A DNA stretch of 64,000 nucleotides from DATAUD01 sp036501665 (GCA_036501665.1 DASXZW010000084.1:1-64000), one strand, 5' to 3'. Shown: positions 50,706-59,970, counted from the first letter of the stretch. Translations and numbers: made by a program. The notes: a model not told the origin generated them from the letters alone.

Positions 50706-53700
50706 TCAAATCGTGCCAGTTACAGCCTTCGCATTTCGCAAATCCAGCGTAAACGGAAACTGCCTGCTTCGATCCGCCACACGCGCCTTCATCGCTCCCG
50801 GCGTATGCCCATGCCGGATAAACCTTCCCAGCCTCCGGCTCTCCGCCTCGTAAGAATTGACCGGAAACGTGTCGTAACTCCGCCCGCCAGGATGCATCAC
50901 ATGATACGTGCAACCCCCGATGCTCTTGCCGTTCCATGTGTCAACAATATCAAACACCAGCGGCGTATGCACCGGAATCGTCGGATGCAAACACTCCGGC
51001 GGCTGCCACGCGCGATAACGCACGCCGCACACAAATTCCCCATTCGTCCCCGTCGGATGCAACGGCAACGCCCAGCCGCCCGCAGTAATCACATGCCGCG
51101 TGTCCGTCAGCCCCTTCGCCTTGATTTGCAACCGTTCCAGTGACGAATCGACGTATCGAACCGTCCCGCCCGGCCCCGCCTCCTCGCCCAATACATGCCA
51201 CGGCTCCAGCGCGTGTCGAATTTCAAGATGAATATTCCGCGTCGCCAAATCCCCGTGTTGCGGAAATCGAAACTCCAAATGCGGCTCGAACCATTCGCTC
51301 TTCATCGGATAACCGTGACTCCGCAAATCCTCGATCACATCGCGAAAATCGTCCCAGACAAAATGCGGCAGCATCCACCGGTCATGAATGTCCGTCCCCC
51401 ACGGCGCCAAACCCTCCGTGTAAGGCTGCCGCCAGAAACGCGACACCATCGCCCGCACCAACAACTGCTGCGCAAGGCTCATCCGCGCGTGCGGCGGCAT
51501 TTCAAACGCGCGCATCTCCAGCAGCCCCAGCCGCCCGGCGCTGCTCTCCGGCGAAAACATCTTGTCAATACTGAATTCCGCTCGATGCGTATTTCCCGTC
51601 GCATCCACCAGCAAATTGCGGAACAGCCGGTCCGTCAGCCACGGCGGCGCAGCCTGGCTTTCAGGCAATTGCCGGAACGCCACTTCAAGTTCATAAAGCG
51701 AGTCGTTGCGCGCTTCGTCAATTCGCGGGCTCTGGCTCGTCGGCCCGATGAACAATCCGCTGAACAAAAACGAAAGCGACGGGTGGTTCTGCCAATAACT
51801 CACCAGCGACCTCAGCAAATCCGGCCGCTTCAAAAACGGCGAATCCCCCGCCGTCGGCCCGCCCAGCACAACGTGGTTTCCTCCGCCCGTCCCCGTATGG
51901 CGTCCGTCAACCATAAATTTCTCCGTGCTCAACCGCGTCAGATGCGCCTCTTCGTAAAGCCCCTCGGTTTGAGTCACCAACTCGCTCCACGATCCCGCCG
52001 GATGCATGTTGACTTCGATCACTCCCGGGTCCGGCGTCACTTTCAGCACCGTCAATCGCGGATCACGCGGCGGCGGATAGCCTTCCACAACCACCGGCAT
52101 GTCGAGATCTTCGGCGGTTTCCTCCACGTTCGTAATCAGTTCCAGGTAATCCTCCAGCCCATGCATCGGCGGCATGAACACGTGCAATCTTCCGTGTCTC
52201 GCCTCGACGCACAACGCCGTCCGGGTGATCCACCACGCCGATTCATGCGCGCTCGGCGCTCGCGTGTCGTCGGGCGCGGACGCTCGCGGCAAAACTCTTC
52301 TCGCGCGCAACGCTTCCGCCGCCTGCCTTTCCATCCATTCCTGCGGCATCTGCCGCTCAAAACCTCTCGGCGCGCGACGCGGCAAAGGCTCGCGCGGCTC
52401 AAACGGATCGCGCTCATGAACATACGGATAATCCGACGAACTCGTCCACGGCAGGGAATCCAACGGAAGCCGGAATCCCAGCGGCGAATCACCGGGAATC
52501 AAATAGCACCGCTCCGACCGAAAAAACCACGGCCCGCTTTTCCAACGCGGGGTTTGACCCGCAATTCCCCGCTGCACCGGCAGCACAAATCCAATGACCC
52601 GATCCAGTCCCTGCTCAAAAATCTTCGCCAGCCGTTTGCGGTCCTCTTCAATCTTTAGGTTTGACTTAAAAGGATCGACATTCGTCGGCAGCCGTCGCTC
52701 CTTCCACAAGTAATACCACGCATCCTCGAACGCCGGCAAAATCCATTTTCCGCCGCAACCGAGTCGTTGCGCCAGCGCCTGGATAAATTGCTCCGCCTCC
52801 TTGTTCCCATGCCCGTAACTCCTGCTTTCCAGCGCGAATAGTTCTTCGTTCGCCCACACCGTCTCGCCGTCCTTGCGCCAATACGCCGCGAACGCCCAGC
52901 GCGGCAGCGATTCCCCCGGATACCACTTTCCCTGCCCGTAATGCAGAAGCGCCCCCTTGGAATATCGCTTCTTTAGCCGTCGCATCAAATCATCCGCAAG
53001 CCTCCGCTTAGTCGGCCCTTGCGCCGCGGTGTTCCATTCCGCGCCGTCCCGGTCGTCCATCGAAACAAACGTTGGCTCGCCGCCCATCGTCAAAAGACAT
53101 CCATCCCCCTTCAACGCCTCATCCACCTGACGCCCCAGCTTTTCCACCTCGGCCCATTGCTCGACGGTGTAAGGCTTGGTGACGCGCGGCGATTCATAAA
53201 TCCGCTTGACAGACATCTCGAAGTCCATCTTGCACTCAGACTCATCGACCGCCCCGCTGATCGGCGCGGCGCTTTGAGGATCGGGCGTCGCCGCCAGCGG
53301 AATATGCCCCTCCCCTGCGAGCAATCCCGAAGTCGGGTCCAGCCCAATCCATCCCGCGCCCGGCAAATAAACTTCGCACCACGCATGAAGATCGGTGAAA
53401 TCCTTTTCCGCCCCGCTCGGCCCATCCAGTGACTTTACGTCCGGCACAAGTTGAATCAGGTAACCGCTCACAAATCGCGCCGCCAAACCAAACCGCCGAA
53501 ACAACTGCGCCAGCAGCCACGCCGAATCCCGGCACGATCCCTTGCCCGACTTCAACGTCTCCTCCGGCGTCTGCACTCCCGGCTCCAGGCGAATCAAATA
53601 TTTGACGTCCCGGCAAACGCTTTGATTGACAGCCACCAGGAAATCAATTGTCCGCGCCCGCTTGTCGCCCTTCTTCTCCTCAAAAACGCCGACAACGCTC

Positions 53701-54095
53701 TTGTAATACTCCTCAAACGCCGGCGTGGCGTCCCCCTCAATCCGGAACGGAGCCAGTTCATGATCCAAAACATGGTCGTAAGAAAACGGCGCGCTCTCCG
53801 CCTCCGGCTCAAGGAAAAAATCAAACGGATTCAGCACCGACATCTCCGCCACCAGATCGACCTCAATTTCAAAGACGTTCGTCTTCTCCGGGAAAACAAG
53901 CCGCGCCAGGTAATTGGATTGCGGGTCCTGCTGCCAGTTGATGAAATGTTTTTTCGGCCGCGCCTTCAGCGAATAGCTCAGGATGCGCGTTCTCGAATGC
54001 GGCGCAGGACGCAACCGCGCCACCTGCGGCCCCAGCGCCACAAGGCGGTCGTACGTGTAAGTGGTCCGATGATGAAGGGCAACGTGAATGGCCAT
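50706..54095 (-). CDS. Transglutaminase fused to a DUF2126 putative amidoligase
   Basis: 1129 residues. N-terminal bacterial transglutaminase-like beta region (1-80, 'HVALHHRTTYTYDRLVALGPQVARLRPAPHSRT'), transglutaminase core with Cys in 'KSGKGSCRDSAWLLAQLFRRFGLAARFVSGYL', His in 'DLHAWCEVYLPGAGWIGLDPTSGL', and from about 335 to the end the large DUF2126 domain ('GGEPTFVSMDDRDGAEWN', 'GGGNHVVLGGPTAGDSPFLKRPDLLRSLVSYWQNHPSLSFLFSGLFIGPTSQSPR', 'CTYHVMHPGGRSYDTFP'). DUF2126 is classed as a glutamine-synthetase-like amidoligase and typically lies with alpha-E and circularly permuted ATP-grasp genes, as here. The system is predicted to make and attach a peptide-like tag; the product is not known. 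Confidence 0.93.
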   Translation of the reverse strand: MAIHVALHHRTTYTYDRLVALGPQVARLRPAPHSRTRILSYSLKARPKKHFINWQQDPQSNYLARLVFPEKTNVFEIEVDLVAEMSVLNPFDFFLEPEAESAPFSYDHVLDHELAPFRIEGDATPAFEEYYKSVVGVFEEKKGDKRARTIDFLVAVNQSVCRDVKYLIRLEPGVQTPEETLKSGKGSCRDSAWLLAQLFRRFGLAARFVSGYLIQLVPDVKSLDGPSGAEKDFTDLHAWCEVYLPGAGWIGLDPTSGLLAGEGHIPLAATPDPQSAAPISGAVDESECKMDFEMSVKRIYESPRVTKPYTVEQWAEVEKLGRQVDEALKGDGCLLTMGGEPTFVSMDDRDGAEWNTAAQGPTKRRLADDLMRRLKKRYSKGALLHYGQGKWYPGESLPRWAFAAYWRKDGETVWANEELFALESRSYGHGNKEAEQFIQALAQRLGCGGKWILPAFEDAWYYLWKERRLPTNVDPFKSNLKIEEDRKRLAKIFEQGLDRVIGFVLPVQRGIAGQTPRWKSGPWFFRSERCYLIPGDSPLGFRLPLDSLPWTSSSDYPYVHERDPFEPREPLPRRAPRGFERQMPQEWMERQAAEALRARRVLPRASAPDDTRAPSAHESAWWITRTALCVEARHGRLHVFMPPMHGLEDYLELITNVEETAEDLDMPVVVEGYPPPRDPRLTVLKVTPDPGVIEVNMHPAGSWSELVTQTEGLYEEAHLTRLSTEKFMVDGRHTGTGGGNHVVLGGPTAGDSPFLKRPDLLRSLVSYWQNHPSLSFLFSGLFIGPTSQSPRIDEARNDSLYELEVAFRQLPESQAAPPWLTDRLFRNLLVDATGNTHRAEFSIDKMFSPESSAGRLGLLEMRAFEMPPHARMSLAQQLLVRAMVSRFWRQPYTEGLAPWGTDIHDRWMLPHFVWDDFRDVIEDLRSHGYPMKSEWFEPHLEFRFPQHGDLATRNIHLEIRHALEPWHVLGEEAGPGGTVRYVDSSLERLQIKAKGLTDTRHVITAGGWALPLHPTGTNGEFVCGVRYRAWQPPECLHPTIPVHTPLVFDIVDTWNGKSIGGCTYHVMHPGGRSYDTFPVNSYEAESRRLGRFIRHGHTPGAMKARVADRSRQFPFTLDLRNAKAVTGTI

Positions 54096-54143
54096 TGGTT
54101 TTAAGGCGAACGCATTAAGAGTTTACTTTCAAGCGAACCATTA

Positions 54144-54203
54144 CCTCCCTCTCCTCCACAACTTTTTGGAGGAGAGGGCTGGGGAGAGGAGGCTCCCTCT
54201 TCC
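54144..54203. repeat. GGAGGAGAGGG hairpin repeat (copy D1)
   Basis: CCCTCTCCTCC (54147-54157) pairs with GGAGGAGAGGG (54168-54178), and a second arm GGGGAGAGGAGG follows. It lies 50 bases before the transglutaminase/DUF2126 start and recurs at 56705-56750. Confidence 0.85.
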
Positions 54204-54246
54204 ATGAACGATTCATTGTTCGGCGCAAACATTTGTTTTATTAGTT

Positions 54247-55635
54247 TTAATTCGGCGCGCTCACATACCGGATGCGCTTCTGAATGTCCGTGTTAATGCT
54301 GTGATACGCATGGGTCAGGCTTCCGGGCGCGAACAATTTCGCCCGCACCACCTCCATGTCGTCCTCTCCGATCGCGTCAGTGAAAATCGGCAGCATATAA
54401 TTAATTCCCGTCTGCGACGGCATCAGTCTGTCCTTGTCGTAAAATGAAGGGTGCATGTATCGCGCGTGAATGTGCCCCCATCGGTCCCGAAACCGGTTCG
54501 CGTCGTAACCATCCACCTGAAACCCTTTTTTGTCGTCGTGTTGAAGGATTGCTACAGCGTTGTTGCGCCCCTCCACCAGCAAATCAACCGCCTTCCCGCC
54601 TAATTGCGCCGCATAGAACCGGTCAAACAAAATCGGACGCCCGCCGCGTTGCGTATGCCCGACTTTGCGGACGAATATCGCCTCCCGCGCCGAATCGCTT
54701 CTTCTGTAAAGTTGAAAATACCGGTCGCCAATCATTCGGATCAATTTGCTGCGAAGCGCCTCCGCCGCGCCGCTCAAGACCACGTTGCCCGCCGGATCGG
54801 TCGATTGCGATTCCGCGCCGAACTCATGCCCCTGCTCATCCGTGATTCCCTCCCCGCAAACGATCACGACATTTTTCTGTAAATCATAAAGATACTTGAT
54901 CTTCTCCACCATCCGCTCCAGGTCAATCGCCACTTCCGGCACAAGAATCATGTCCGGCTGCCCATAAGCCGTGCCCATCGCGATATATCCCGAATGCCGC
55001 CCCATCACCTCGATGATCGCGATGCGCCGATGGCTCTCCGCCGTGGTGCGAATGCGCTCGACGCCCGTCGCCGAAACAAACACCGCCGTCGCGTAACCCG
55101 GCGTCGCGTAGTTCACAATCTGGTCCAGCGCAAAAACCGCGTGCGACTGCGTCCGGTTATATTTGAATTTGCTGCCAGTCCCCTCCTTCGCCCGCACCCA
55201 TTCATTTGGTTCGCTCGGATAATTCAGCCCCAGATCATTGTCGATCGTCTTGGGCGCGAGCACCGTCGGCAAACGATCCGCCAGCGGCTGCAAACCATTC
55301 AACGTTCCGTCGCCGCCGATGCAAATCAGCCCCTCAACGCCCACGCTCTTGAGCCGCATCGCAATCGTGTCCAGGTCATCCTTCTTGTCAGGATCAACAA
55401 AATCCCGCGAAGAACCAATCAGCGTCCCGCCCTTCGTCAGGTCCAATTCAGGAATTTCCTGGAACAGCGGGTTGAGATGAACGTGCGGAAGCTGCGGGTT
55501 GAAGAGCGAATTGAATCCCTTGATAAACCCAAAAATTTCTATCCGAAGCTGGTTGGCGCGGACGACGGCGCCGTGGATGGTCGCGTTAAGCGCGGGAGTA
55601 TCGCCGCCGGCCGTCAGGATGCCTATGCGCTTCAT
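54247..55635 (-). CDS. 6-phosphofructokinase, ATP-type active-site motif
   Basis: 462 residues. 'MKRIGILTAGGDTPALN' gives the G-loop, GGDGT (107-111) the ATP-type donor motif, PKTIDND (128-134) the catalytic block, then 'EVMGRHSGYIAM' and 'GHTQRGGRP'. The combination GGDGT plus PKTIDND is that of the long (clade X-like) enzymes, most of which use ATP; the other PFK in the window has GGNDS. It starts four bases after the alpha-E gene stop and ends before the D1 repeat, so it sits inside the amidoligase cluster. Whether it belongs to that pathway or is only inserted there is open. Confidence 0.92.
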   Translation of the reverse strand: MKRIGILTAGGDTPALNATIHGAVVRANQLRIEIFGFIKGFNSLFNPQLPHVHLNPLFQEIPELDLTKGGTLIGSSRDFVDPDKKDDLDTIAMRLKSVGVEGLICIGGDGTLNGLQPLADRLPTVLAPKTIDNDLGLNYPSEPNEWVRAKEGTGSKFKYNRTQSHAVFALDQIVNYATPGYATAVFVSATGVERIRTTAESHRRIAIIEVMGRHSGYIAMGTAYGQPDMILVPEVAIDLERMVEKIKYLYDLQKNVVIVCGEGITDEQGHEFGAESQSTDPAGNVVLSGAAEALRSKLIRMIGDRYFQLYRRSDSAREAIFVRKVGHTQRGGRPILFDRFYAAQLGGKAVDLLVEGRNNAVAILQHDDKKGFQVDGYDANRFRDRWGHIHARYMHPSFYDKDRLMPSQTGINYMLPIFTDAIGEDDMEVVRAKLFAPGSLTHAYHSINTDIQKRIRYVSAPN

Positions 55636-55639
55636 GGTT

Positions 55640-56662
55640 TTATTGGCTCTGCTGTTGCTGTTCCTCCTGTTGAATCAACATGTCCGCCCCTCCGGCGTCG
55701 AATGACTGGCAAATGTAAGCCTCAAACAACGCGAACCCGATCGCGTTCAATTTCTCCTGAAATTGGTCCAGGTAAATATGAAATCCCTGGTCAAAAATTT
55801 CGTCCACCGTGCTGAACTGCAGCGACGCCTCCAGCCGCCCGCACAATTTCTCCGCTTCATTGGAAAAACGCCCGGTCTGAACGCCCGAAATCCGCCGCAA
55901 CGCGTGGTTCAATTCCCCCGCGCAAAACCTCGCCGACCGCGGAAAATCGTCGTTGAACAATAAAAATTCCGCCACGTGCCGCGGATGAATTTCCGCTCCG
56001 TGAAGCGACTTGTAAGCGTCCCACGCGCTGCACGACCGCAACACCGCCGACCATCCCAGCGCTTCAGCCTGGCTGATCGTTTTCGGCGCGCCTCGCGCGG
56101 GCAGGCTGCCGTGCCGAATGTCCAGGATGCGCGAAGTTTTGTCCGCCCGTTCCAGAAATTTCCCCGCCTGCGCGAACCACCAGCCTTCATTGTGCAAAAT
56201 CGTCGCATCGCCAATTCCAACCAGGTGCAGCGACGCCGCCTTGATCTCCTGGAAAAATTCGCTCGCGCTCTGCCGCCACATCTTGCGGGCCTCTGGCGAA
56301 CGCACGAAAAGATAAATCCGGTTCAACTCCTCCCAATACTCAACCGTAATCTGGTCCCGCACCATTCGCGCATTTTCCCGCGCCTGGCAAATGGAGGAAA
56401 AAATGGAATTCGGATTCGCCGCCTGAAACACAAGAAACTCCGTCACCGATTTCCCGGTGGCTTTCTTGTGCAACTTCAAAAACGCCTCTTCATCCCCCGT
56501 GCTCTCAACAATCGGCATCCAATGTTCCGCCAACCGCTCATCGTCCAGGTTCGCAAGGTCGAGCAGCAGTTGCAGGTTCACATCGACGATTCGCGCGACG
56601 TTCTCCGCCCGCTCGATGTAACGGGACATCCAGTAAAGACAATTTGCAACCCGGCTAAGCAT
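55640..56662 (-). CDS. Alpha-E domain protein
   Basis: 340 residues, all-helical: 'MLSRVANCLYWMSRYIERAENVARIVDVNLQLLLD' is the diagnostic alpha-E N-terminus, followed by 'FSSICQARENARMVRDQITVEYWEELNRIYLF' and 'FAQAGKFLERADKTSRILDIRHGSLP'. Alpha-E proteins occur almost only beside the circularly permuted ATP-grasp and transglutaminase/DUF2126 genes. The domain is proposed to bind the peptide intermediate; no catalysis is known. The D2 repeat lies just upstream. Confidence 0.92.
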   Translation of the reverse strand: MLSRVANCLYWMSRYIERAENVARIVDVNLQLLLDLANLDDERLAEHWMPIVESTGDEEAFLKLHKKATGKSVTEFLVFQAANPNSIFSSICQARENARMVRDQITVEYWEELNRIYLFVRSPEARKMWRQSASEFFQEIKAASLHLVGIGDATILHNEGWWFAQAGKFLERADKTSRILDIRHGSLPARGAPKTISQAEALGWSAVLRSCSAWDAYKSLHGAEIHPRHVAEFLLFNDDFPRSARFCAGELNHALRRISGVQTGRFSNEAEKLCGRLEASLQFSTVDEIFDQGFHIYLDQFQEKLNAIGFALFEAYICQSFDAGGADMLIQQEEQQQQSQ

Positions 56663-56704
56663 TTTTATCTCAGTTCAATTTCAAATTCCGCCAACCCAAT
56701 CACT

Positions 56705-56750
56705 CCCTCTCCTCCACGTGTGGAGGAGAGGGCCGGGGAGAGGAGGCTCC
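56705..56750. repeat. GGAGGAGAGGG hairpin repeat (copy D2)
   Basis: CCCTCTCCTCCAC / GT / GTGGAGGAGAGGG is a perfect 13-bp stem (56705-56732), then CCGGGGAGAGGAGGCTCC. It is about 40 bases before the alpha-E start, in the 180-base gap to the ATP-grasp gene. Confidence 0.88.
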
Positions 56751-56845
56751 TTATCTGCTCGGAAAAAATCCCGGCAGTTTCAAGATGCGCCCGAGACCAA
56801 AATCTCAAGCGAATTGTTTTCATTTTAAATGAAAGTGGTTTGGAA

Positions 56846-58315
56846 TTATTCATCTCCATAAAGCACCCAGGTGTCCTTGCTCCCGCCGCCCTGCGAGGAA
56901 TTCACCACCAGCGATCCCGCGCGCAACGCCACCCGCGTCAACCCGCCCGGAACAATCGTCGTCTTCTCCCCGCAAATAACATAAGGCCGCAAATCCACGT
57001 GACGCCCTTGAAAGTCCGAACTGTCCACATGCGTCGGATGCCGCGACAACGAAATCATCGGTTGCCCAATGTAATTGCGCGGTTCAGCAAGTACTCGTTC
57101 TCGGAAAGTCTCGATCTCCTTCGCTTCCGCCATCGGTCCCATCAACATCCCGTAACCGCCCGATTCGTTGGCCGCCTTGACCACGAGCTTGGAAAGATTT
57201 TCCACGATATATTTCTTGTCGCTCTCCTCGCTCGCCAGATACGTCGGAACATTCGGGATGATTGGGTCCTGGTCGAGGTAATATTTAATCATCTTCGGCA
57301 CGAAGTAATACATCACCTTGTCATCGGCAATCCCGGTCCCAATCGAATTGGCCAGCGAAACGTGTCCCGCCCGATACGCATGAATCAACCCCGCCACACC
57401 AAGCTGCGAATCCCGCCGAAAAACCGTCGGGTCGAGAAAATCATCATCAATGCGCCGATAAATCACATGCACCGGTTGCAGCCCCTTGGTCGTCCGCATG
57501 AAAACCCGCGAATCGCTCACCACCAAATCCCGTCCTTCCACAATCTCAATCCCCATTTGCCGCGCCAGATAAGTATGCTCGAAATATGCGCTGTTATACG
57601 GCCCAGGTGTCAACAGCACGATGGTCGGATTCGCAATTCCATGCGGGGCGATATACTGGAGCATCTTCAGCAATTCCACCGGGTATTGCTCCACCGGCCG
57701 CACGCCGATCCTCTCGAACATGTCCGGAAAACTCCGCTTCATCGCCCGGCGATTCTCCAGCACATAACTCACCCCGCTCGGACACCGCCCATTGTCCTCC
57801 AAAACCATATATTGCCCATCCGCCCCGCGAATCAGGTCCGTCCCGCAGACATGAATATAAATATCCTTGGGCACCTTGACGTTCACGAACTCGCGGCGAA
57901 AATGTTTTCCCGAAGCAATGTAAAATTCCGGGATCACCCCGTCTTTGACAATTTTCTGGTCGTGATAAATATCGCGCAGAAATAAATTCAGCGCCGTGAT
58001 CCGCTGAATCAACCCCCGCTCCAAATGCTCCCATTCCGCCGCCGGAATAATGCGCGGCACCAGGTCAAATGGAAAAATCCGCTCCGCCCCCTGCGAATCC
58101 CCATAGACGTTGAACGTGATTCCCTGGCGCAAAAAAGCCAGGTCAATCGAATGCCGCTTGTTCTCGAATTCGACAGCATTCAGCGACTCGAACAACTCGC
58201 AGAACTGGCGGTAATGGGACCGGACGCCACCCTGCGCATCCAGCATTTCGTCAAAAAACTTTCCGTGGTTGTATTTTCTTAACATTAACAGCGGCCTTTT
58301 GCGCATTTTGCTCAA
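56846..58315 (-). CDS. Circularly permuted ATP-grasp peptide ligase (type 2)
   Basis: 489 residues. 'MVLEDNGRCPSGVSYVLENRRAMKRSFPDMF' (DNxRxPSGxSYVLENR), 'IVLLTPGPYNSAYFEHTYLARQMGIEIVEGRDLVV', 'HVIYRRIDDDFLDP', 'LANSIGTGIADDKVMYYFVPKMIKYYL' and 'VVKAANESGGYGMLMGP' are the conserved blocks of the circularly permuted ATP-grasp family. It is predicted to form a peptide bond between a carboxyl-phosphate and an amine. It is the first gene of the minus-strand cluster with alpha-E and transglutaminase/DUF2126. Confidence 0.95.
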   Translation of the reverse strand: MSKMRKRPLLMLRKYNHGKFFDEMLDAQGGVRSHYRQFCELFESLNAVEFENKRHSIDLAFLRQGITFNVYGDSQGAERIFPFDLVPRIIPAAEWEHLERGLIQRITALNLFLRDIYHDQKIVKDGVIPEFYIASGKHFRREFVNVKVPKDIYIHVCGTDLIRGADGQYMVLEDNGRCPSGVSYVLENRRAMKRSFPDMFERIGVRPVEQYPVELLKMLQYIAPHGIANPTIVLLTPGPYNSAYFEHTYLARQMGIEIVEGRDLVVSDSRVFMRTTKGLQPVHVIYRRIDDDFLDPTVFRRDSQLGVAGLIHAYRAGHVSLANSIGTGIADDKVMYYFVPKMIKYYLDQDPIIPNVPTYLASEESDKKYIVENLSKLVVKAANESGGYGMLMGPMAEAKEIETFRERVLAEPRNYIGQPMISLSRHPTHVDSSDFQGRHVDLRPYVICGEKTTIVPGGLTRVALRAGSLVVNSSQGGGSKDTWVLYGDE

Positions 58316-58402
58316 AACTGGACTGACAAATCCAGCCTGAACCTGCCAAAATCACCTTCGCTAACCCCTAAGCAACCTCCTTGCCGCCACAACCTCTTCC
58401 CC

Positions 58403-58435
58403 TCCTAATCCCAATCCTAATCTTAATCCTAATCC
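58403..58435. repeat. GATTAN hexamer repeat (copy A4)
   Basis: On the minus strand GGATTAGGATTAAGATTAGG, about 90 bases upstream of the ATP-grasp start. Confidence 0.85.
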
Positions 58436-58494
58436 AATTTATTAGAAATCACGCAAAGGAAAAACCAGGAGTTGCGCGTTTTTGACATACTATT

Positions 58495-58529
58495 TTCTTT
58501 GTTTCCTTCGTTCCCTTCTGTTCAAAAAA
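58495..58529 (-). repeat. GGGAACGAAGGAAAC repeat after a stop codon (copy E1)
   Basis: On the minus strand AGAAGGGAACGAAGGAAACA, starting about eight bases after the stop of the coiled-coil gene. Copies E2 and E3 lie at 61807 and 63402. Confidence 0.75.
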
Positions 58530-58537
58530 TTCAGACC

Positions 58538-59080
58538 CTACTTCCCCCCACCCGCCTTCTGCGCATCCTCAATTTTCTTAACCTGCTGCACCAAATCGTT
58601 GTATTTTTCCACAATCTCATTCCGCGCCTTCACACTCTCGTTGTACTTCCCCACAAACTCATCCCGCTCCGCCACCAACTTCCCCACCGCTTCATTTTGC
58701 TTCCGCACCCCGTCATACGCCTCCTGAAGTTTCGCTGTCAGCATGTTCGTCAGCGATTGATATTGCGCAATCTCATTGCTCAACGATTCCGCCGAAATCT
58801 TCAACCGCAGAACCTCCCGCTTTTCCGACACAAGTTCCAACTCATTCGTCTTGACGGTTCGCTTCAACTCATCAATCCGCGCCTCATGCCCCGTCATCTC
58901 CGCGTCCAGGCTCGCCAGCGAATTCGTATAACCCTGGATTTGCGTCGCCTGCTTGAAAACCATCTGGTCGAGGCTCTCAATCCGCTCCCGCTGCGCCGTT
59001 TGAAAATACCACTGCCAAGCGCACAACCCGCAAAGCCCCAACGCCACCACGACAAATAAATTCTGCTGAAAGTTTTTCAT
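58538..59080 (-). CDS. Membrane-anchored coiled-coil protein in the Ton locus
   Basis: 180 residues. Membrane anchor at 8-25 ('LFVVVALGLCGLCAWQWYF'), then an almost continuous coiled coil (30-170, e.g. 'HEARIDELKRTVKTNELELVSEKREVLRLKISAESLSNEI'). Not a known family. Its start overlaps the stop of the second ExbD by four bases, and it is the last gene of the exbB-exbD-exbD run, so it is likely a periplasmic spacer or adaptor of that complex. Confidence 0.75.
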   Translation of the reverse strand: MKNFQQNLFVVVALGLCGLCAWQWYFQTAQRERIESLDQMVFKQATQIQGYTNSLASLDAEMTGHEARIDELKRTVKTNELELVSEKREVLRLKISAESLSNEIAQYQSLTNMLTAKLQEAYDGVRKQNEAVGKLVAERDEFVGKYNESVKARNEIVEKYNDLVQQVKKIEDAQKAGGGK

Positions 59081-59502
59081 TGTGCCGCACCCGGAGAATC
59101 CGCCTTCACCGCAAAAGCGACGCGCTGAATGCCCGCGCGCTTGACCATGTTGAGGACATAAACCATCTCGCCGTGCGTCGTCTCCCGGCTCCCGCTGAGA
59201 TACACCGGCACATTCGTATTGACGCTAAAACGGTTCGTCAGCGTCGCGAAAAGTTGCGCCGCATCCAACTCCTTCCCATCCATCGAAACTTGCCCGAACC
59301 GGTCCACCTTCAGCCGGATCATGTCCGGCTTCGCCGCGCTCGTCGCGAGCGTCGCCGTCGGCAGCGCGGCCTTGATCGTGCGGACCTTCTGCATTTGAAG
59401 GCTCACCATCATGAACGACGCCAGCAGAAAAAACATGATGTCAATCAAAGGAATAATTTCCAGCCGGGAACGCCTTCGCGGTATGGGCGAACGGATTTTC
59501 AC
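59077..59502 (-). CDS. ExbD/TolR-type protein, second copy
   Basis: About 141 residues from a GTG overlapping the stop of the previous ExbD (GTGA). 'RSRLEIIPLIDIMFFLLASFMMVSL' is the single membrane helix with the proton-translocating Asp; the periplasmic domain contains 'NVPVYLSGSRETTHGEMVYVLNMVKRAGIQRVAFAV'. Part of the Ton energising complex. Its upstream half nearly repeats the membrane segment of the other copy, while the linker differs. Confidence 0.9.
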   Translation of the reverse strand: MKIRSPIPRRRSRLEIIPLIDIMFFLLASFMMVSLQMQKVRTIKAALPTATLATSAAKPDMIRLKVDRFGQVSMDGKELDAAQLFATLTNRFSVNTNVPVYLSGSRETTHGEMVYVLNMVKRAGIQRVAFAVKADSPGAAQ

Positions 59503-59924
59503 CGGCTCTCCGCTCCCGGTTGGCCCGCCACCATGAATGCCACATTCTGCGCCCCGCCGCGCCGCACCGCGTCCAGCACGTCGGCCATCGCCCCATTCCG
59601 CGTCATCGCGTCCCCGCTGATGCACACCGGCAGATTCGTATTGACGCTAAAACGATTGCTCACCGCCGCGCTCAATTCCGCCAGCTTGATCTTCTTTTTC
59701 TCCAGCCACACCACCCCGTTCGAGTCCACCGCGATGTTGATCATGTCCGGCTTGTAATCCGCCCGCCCCTCCGCCGCCTCCGGCAGCCGCACCTTCTTGT
59801 TCTGCGTCCGGTCCATCTGCAAACTCACCATCATGAACGACGCCAGCAGAAAAAACATGATGTCAATCAAAGGAATGATCTCAATCCGCGAATGCCGTCG
59901 CGGCACCGGCGAAGAAAGCTTCAT
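59499..59924 (-). CDS. ExbD/TolR-type protein, first copy
   Basis: 141 residues. 'HSRIEIIPLIDIMFFLLASFMMVSLQMDRTQNKKVRLPEA' holds the membrane helix and its Asp; the periplasmic part contains 'RFSVNTNLPVCISGDAMTRNGAMADVLDAVRRGGAQNVAFMV'. Two different ExbD proteins beside one ExbB is common in Verrucomicrobia, Planctomycetes and Bacteroidetes and suggests an ExbD heterodimer in the motor. Repeat B2 lies 15 bases upstream of the start. Confidence 0.92.
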   Translation of the reverse strand: MKLSSPVPRRHSRIEIIPLIDIMFFLLASFMMVSLQMDRTQNKKVRLPEAAEGRADYKPDMINIAVDSNGVVWLEKKKIKLAELSAAVSNRFSVNTNLPVCISGDAMTRNGAMADVLDAVRRGGAQNVAFMVAGQPGAESR

Positions 59925-59939
59925 ATTCCCTCAACTTCT

Positions 59940-59970
59940 GGTAGGGCGGTGCTGCCGCGCCGCCCACTAA
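59940..59970. repeat. GGTAGGGCGGTGCTGC hairpin repeat (copy B2)
   Basis: GGTAGGGCGGTGCTGCCGCG followed by CCGCCC; GGGCGG pairs with CCGCCC. It lies 15 bases upstream of the first exbD start (minus strand); the CCTACC end points toward the gene. The rest of the gap to exbB holds nothing recognisable. Confidence 0.8.

Noticed and set aside
51195..52658. 487-codon open frame on the plus strand
   Set aside because: Antisense to the transglutaminase/DUF2126 gene; Arg-rich product with no recognisable domain.
55976..57985. 669-codon open frame on the plus strand
   Set aside because: It is antisense to the alpha-E and ATP-grasp genes; the translation is Arg/His/Pro-rich without domains. It is a shadow caused by the codon bias of the real genes.
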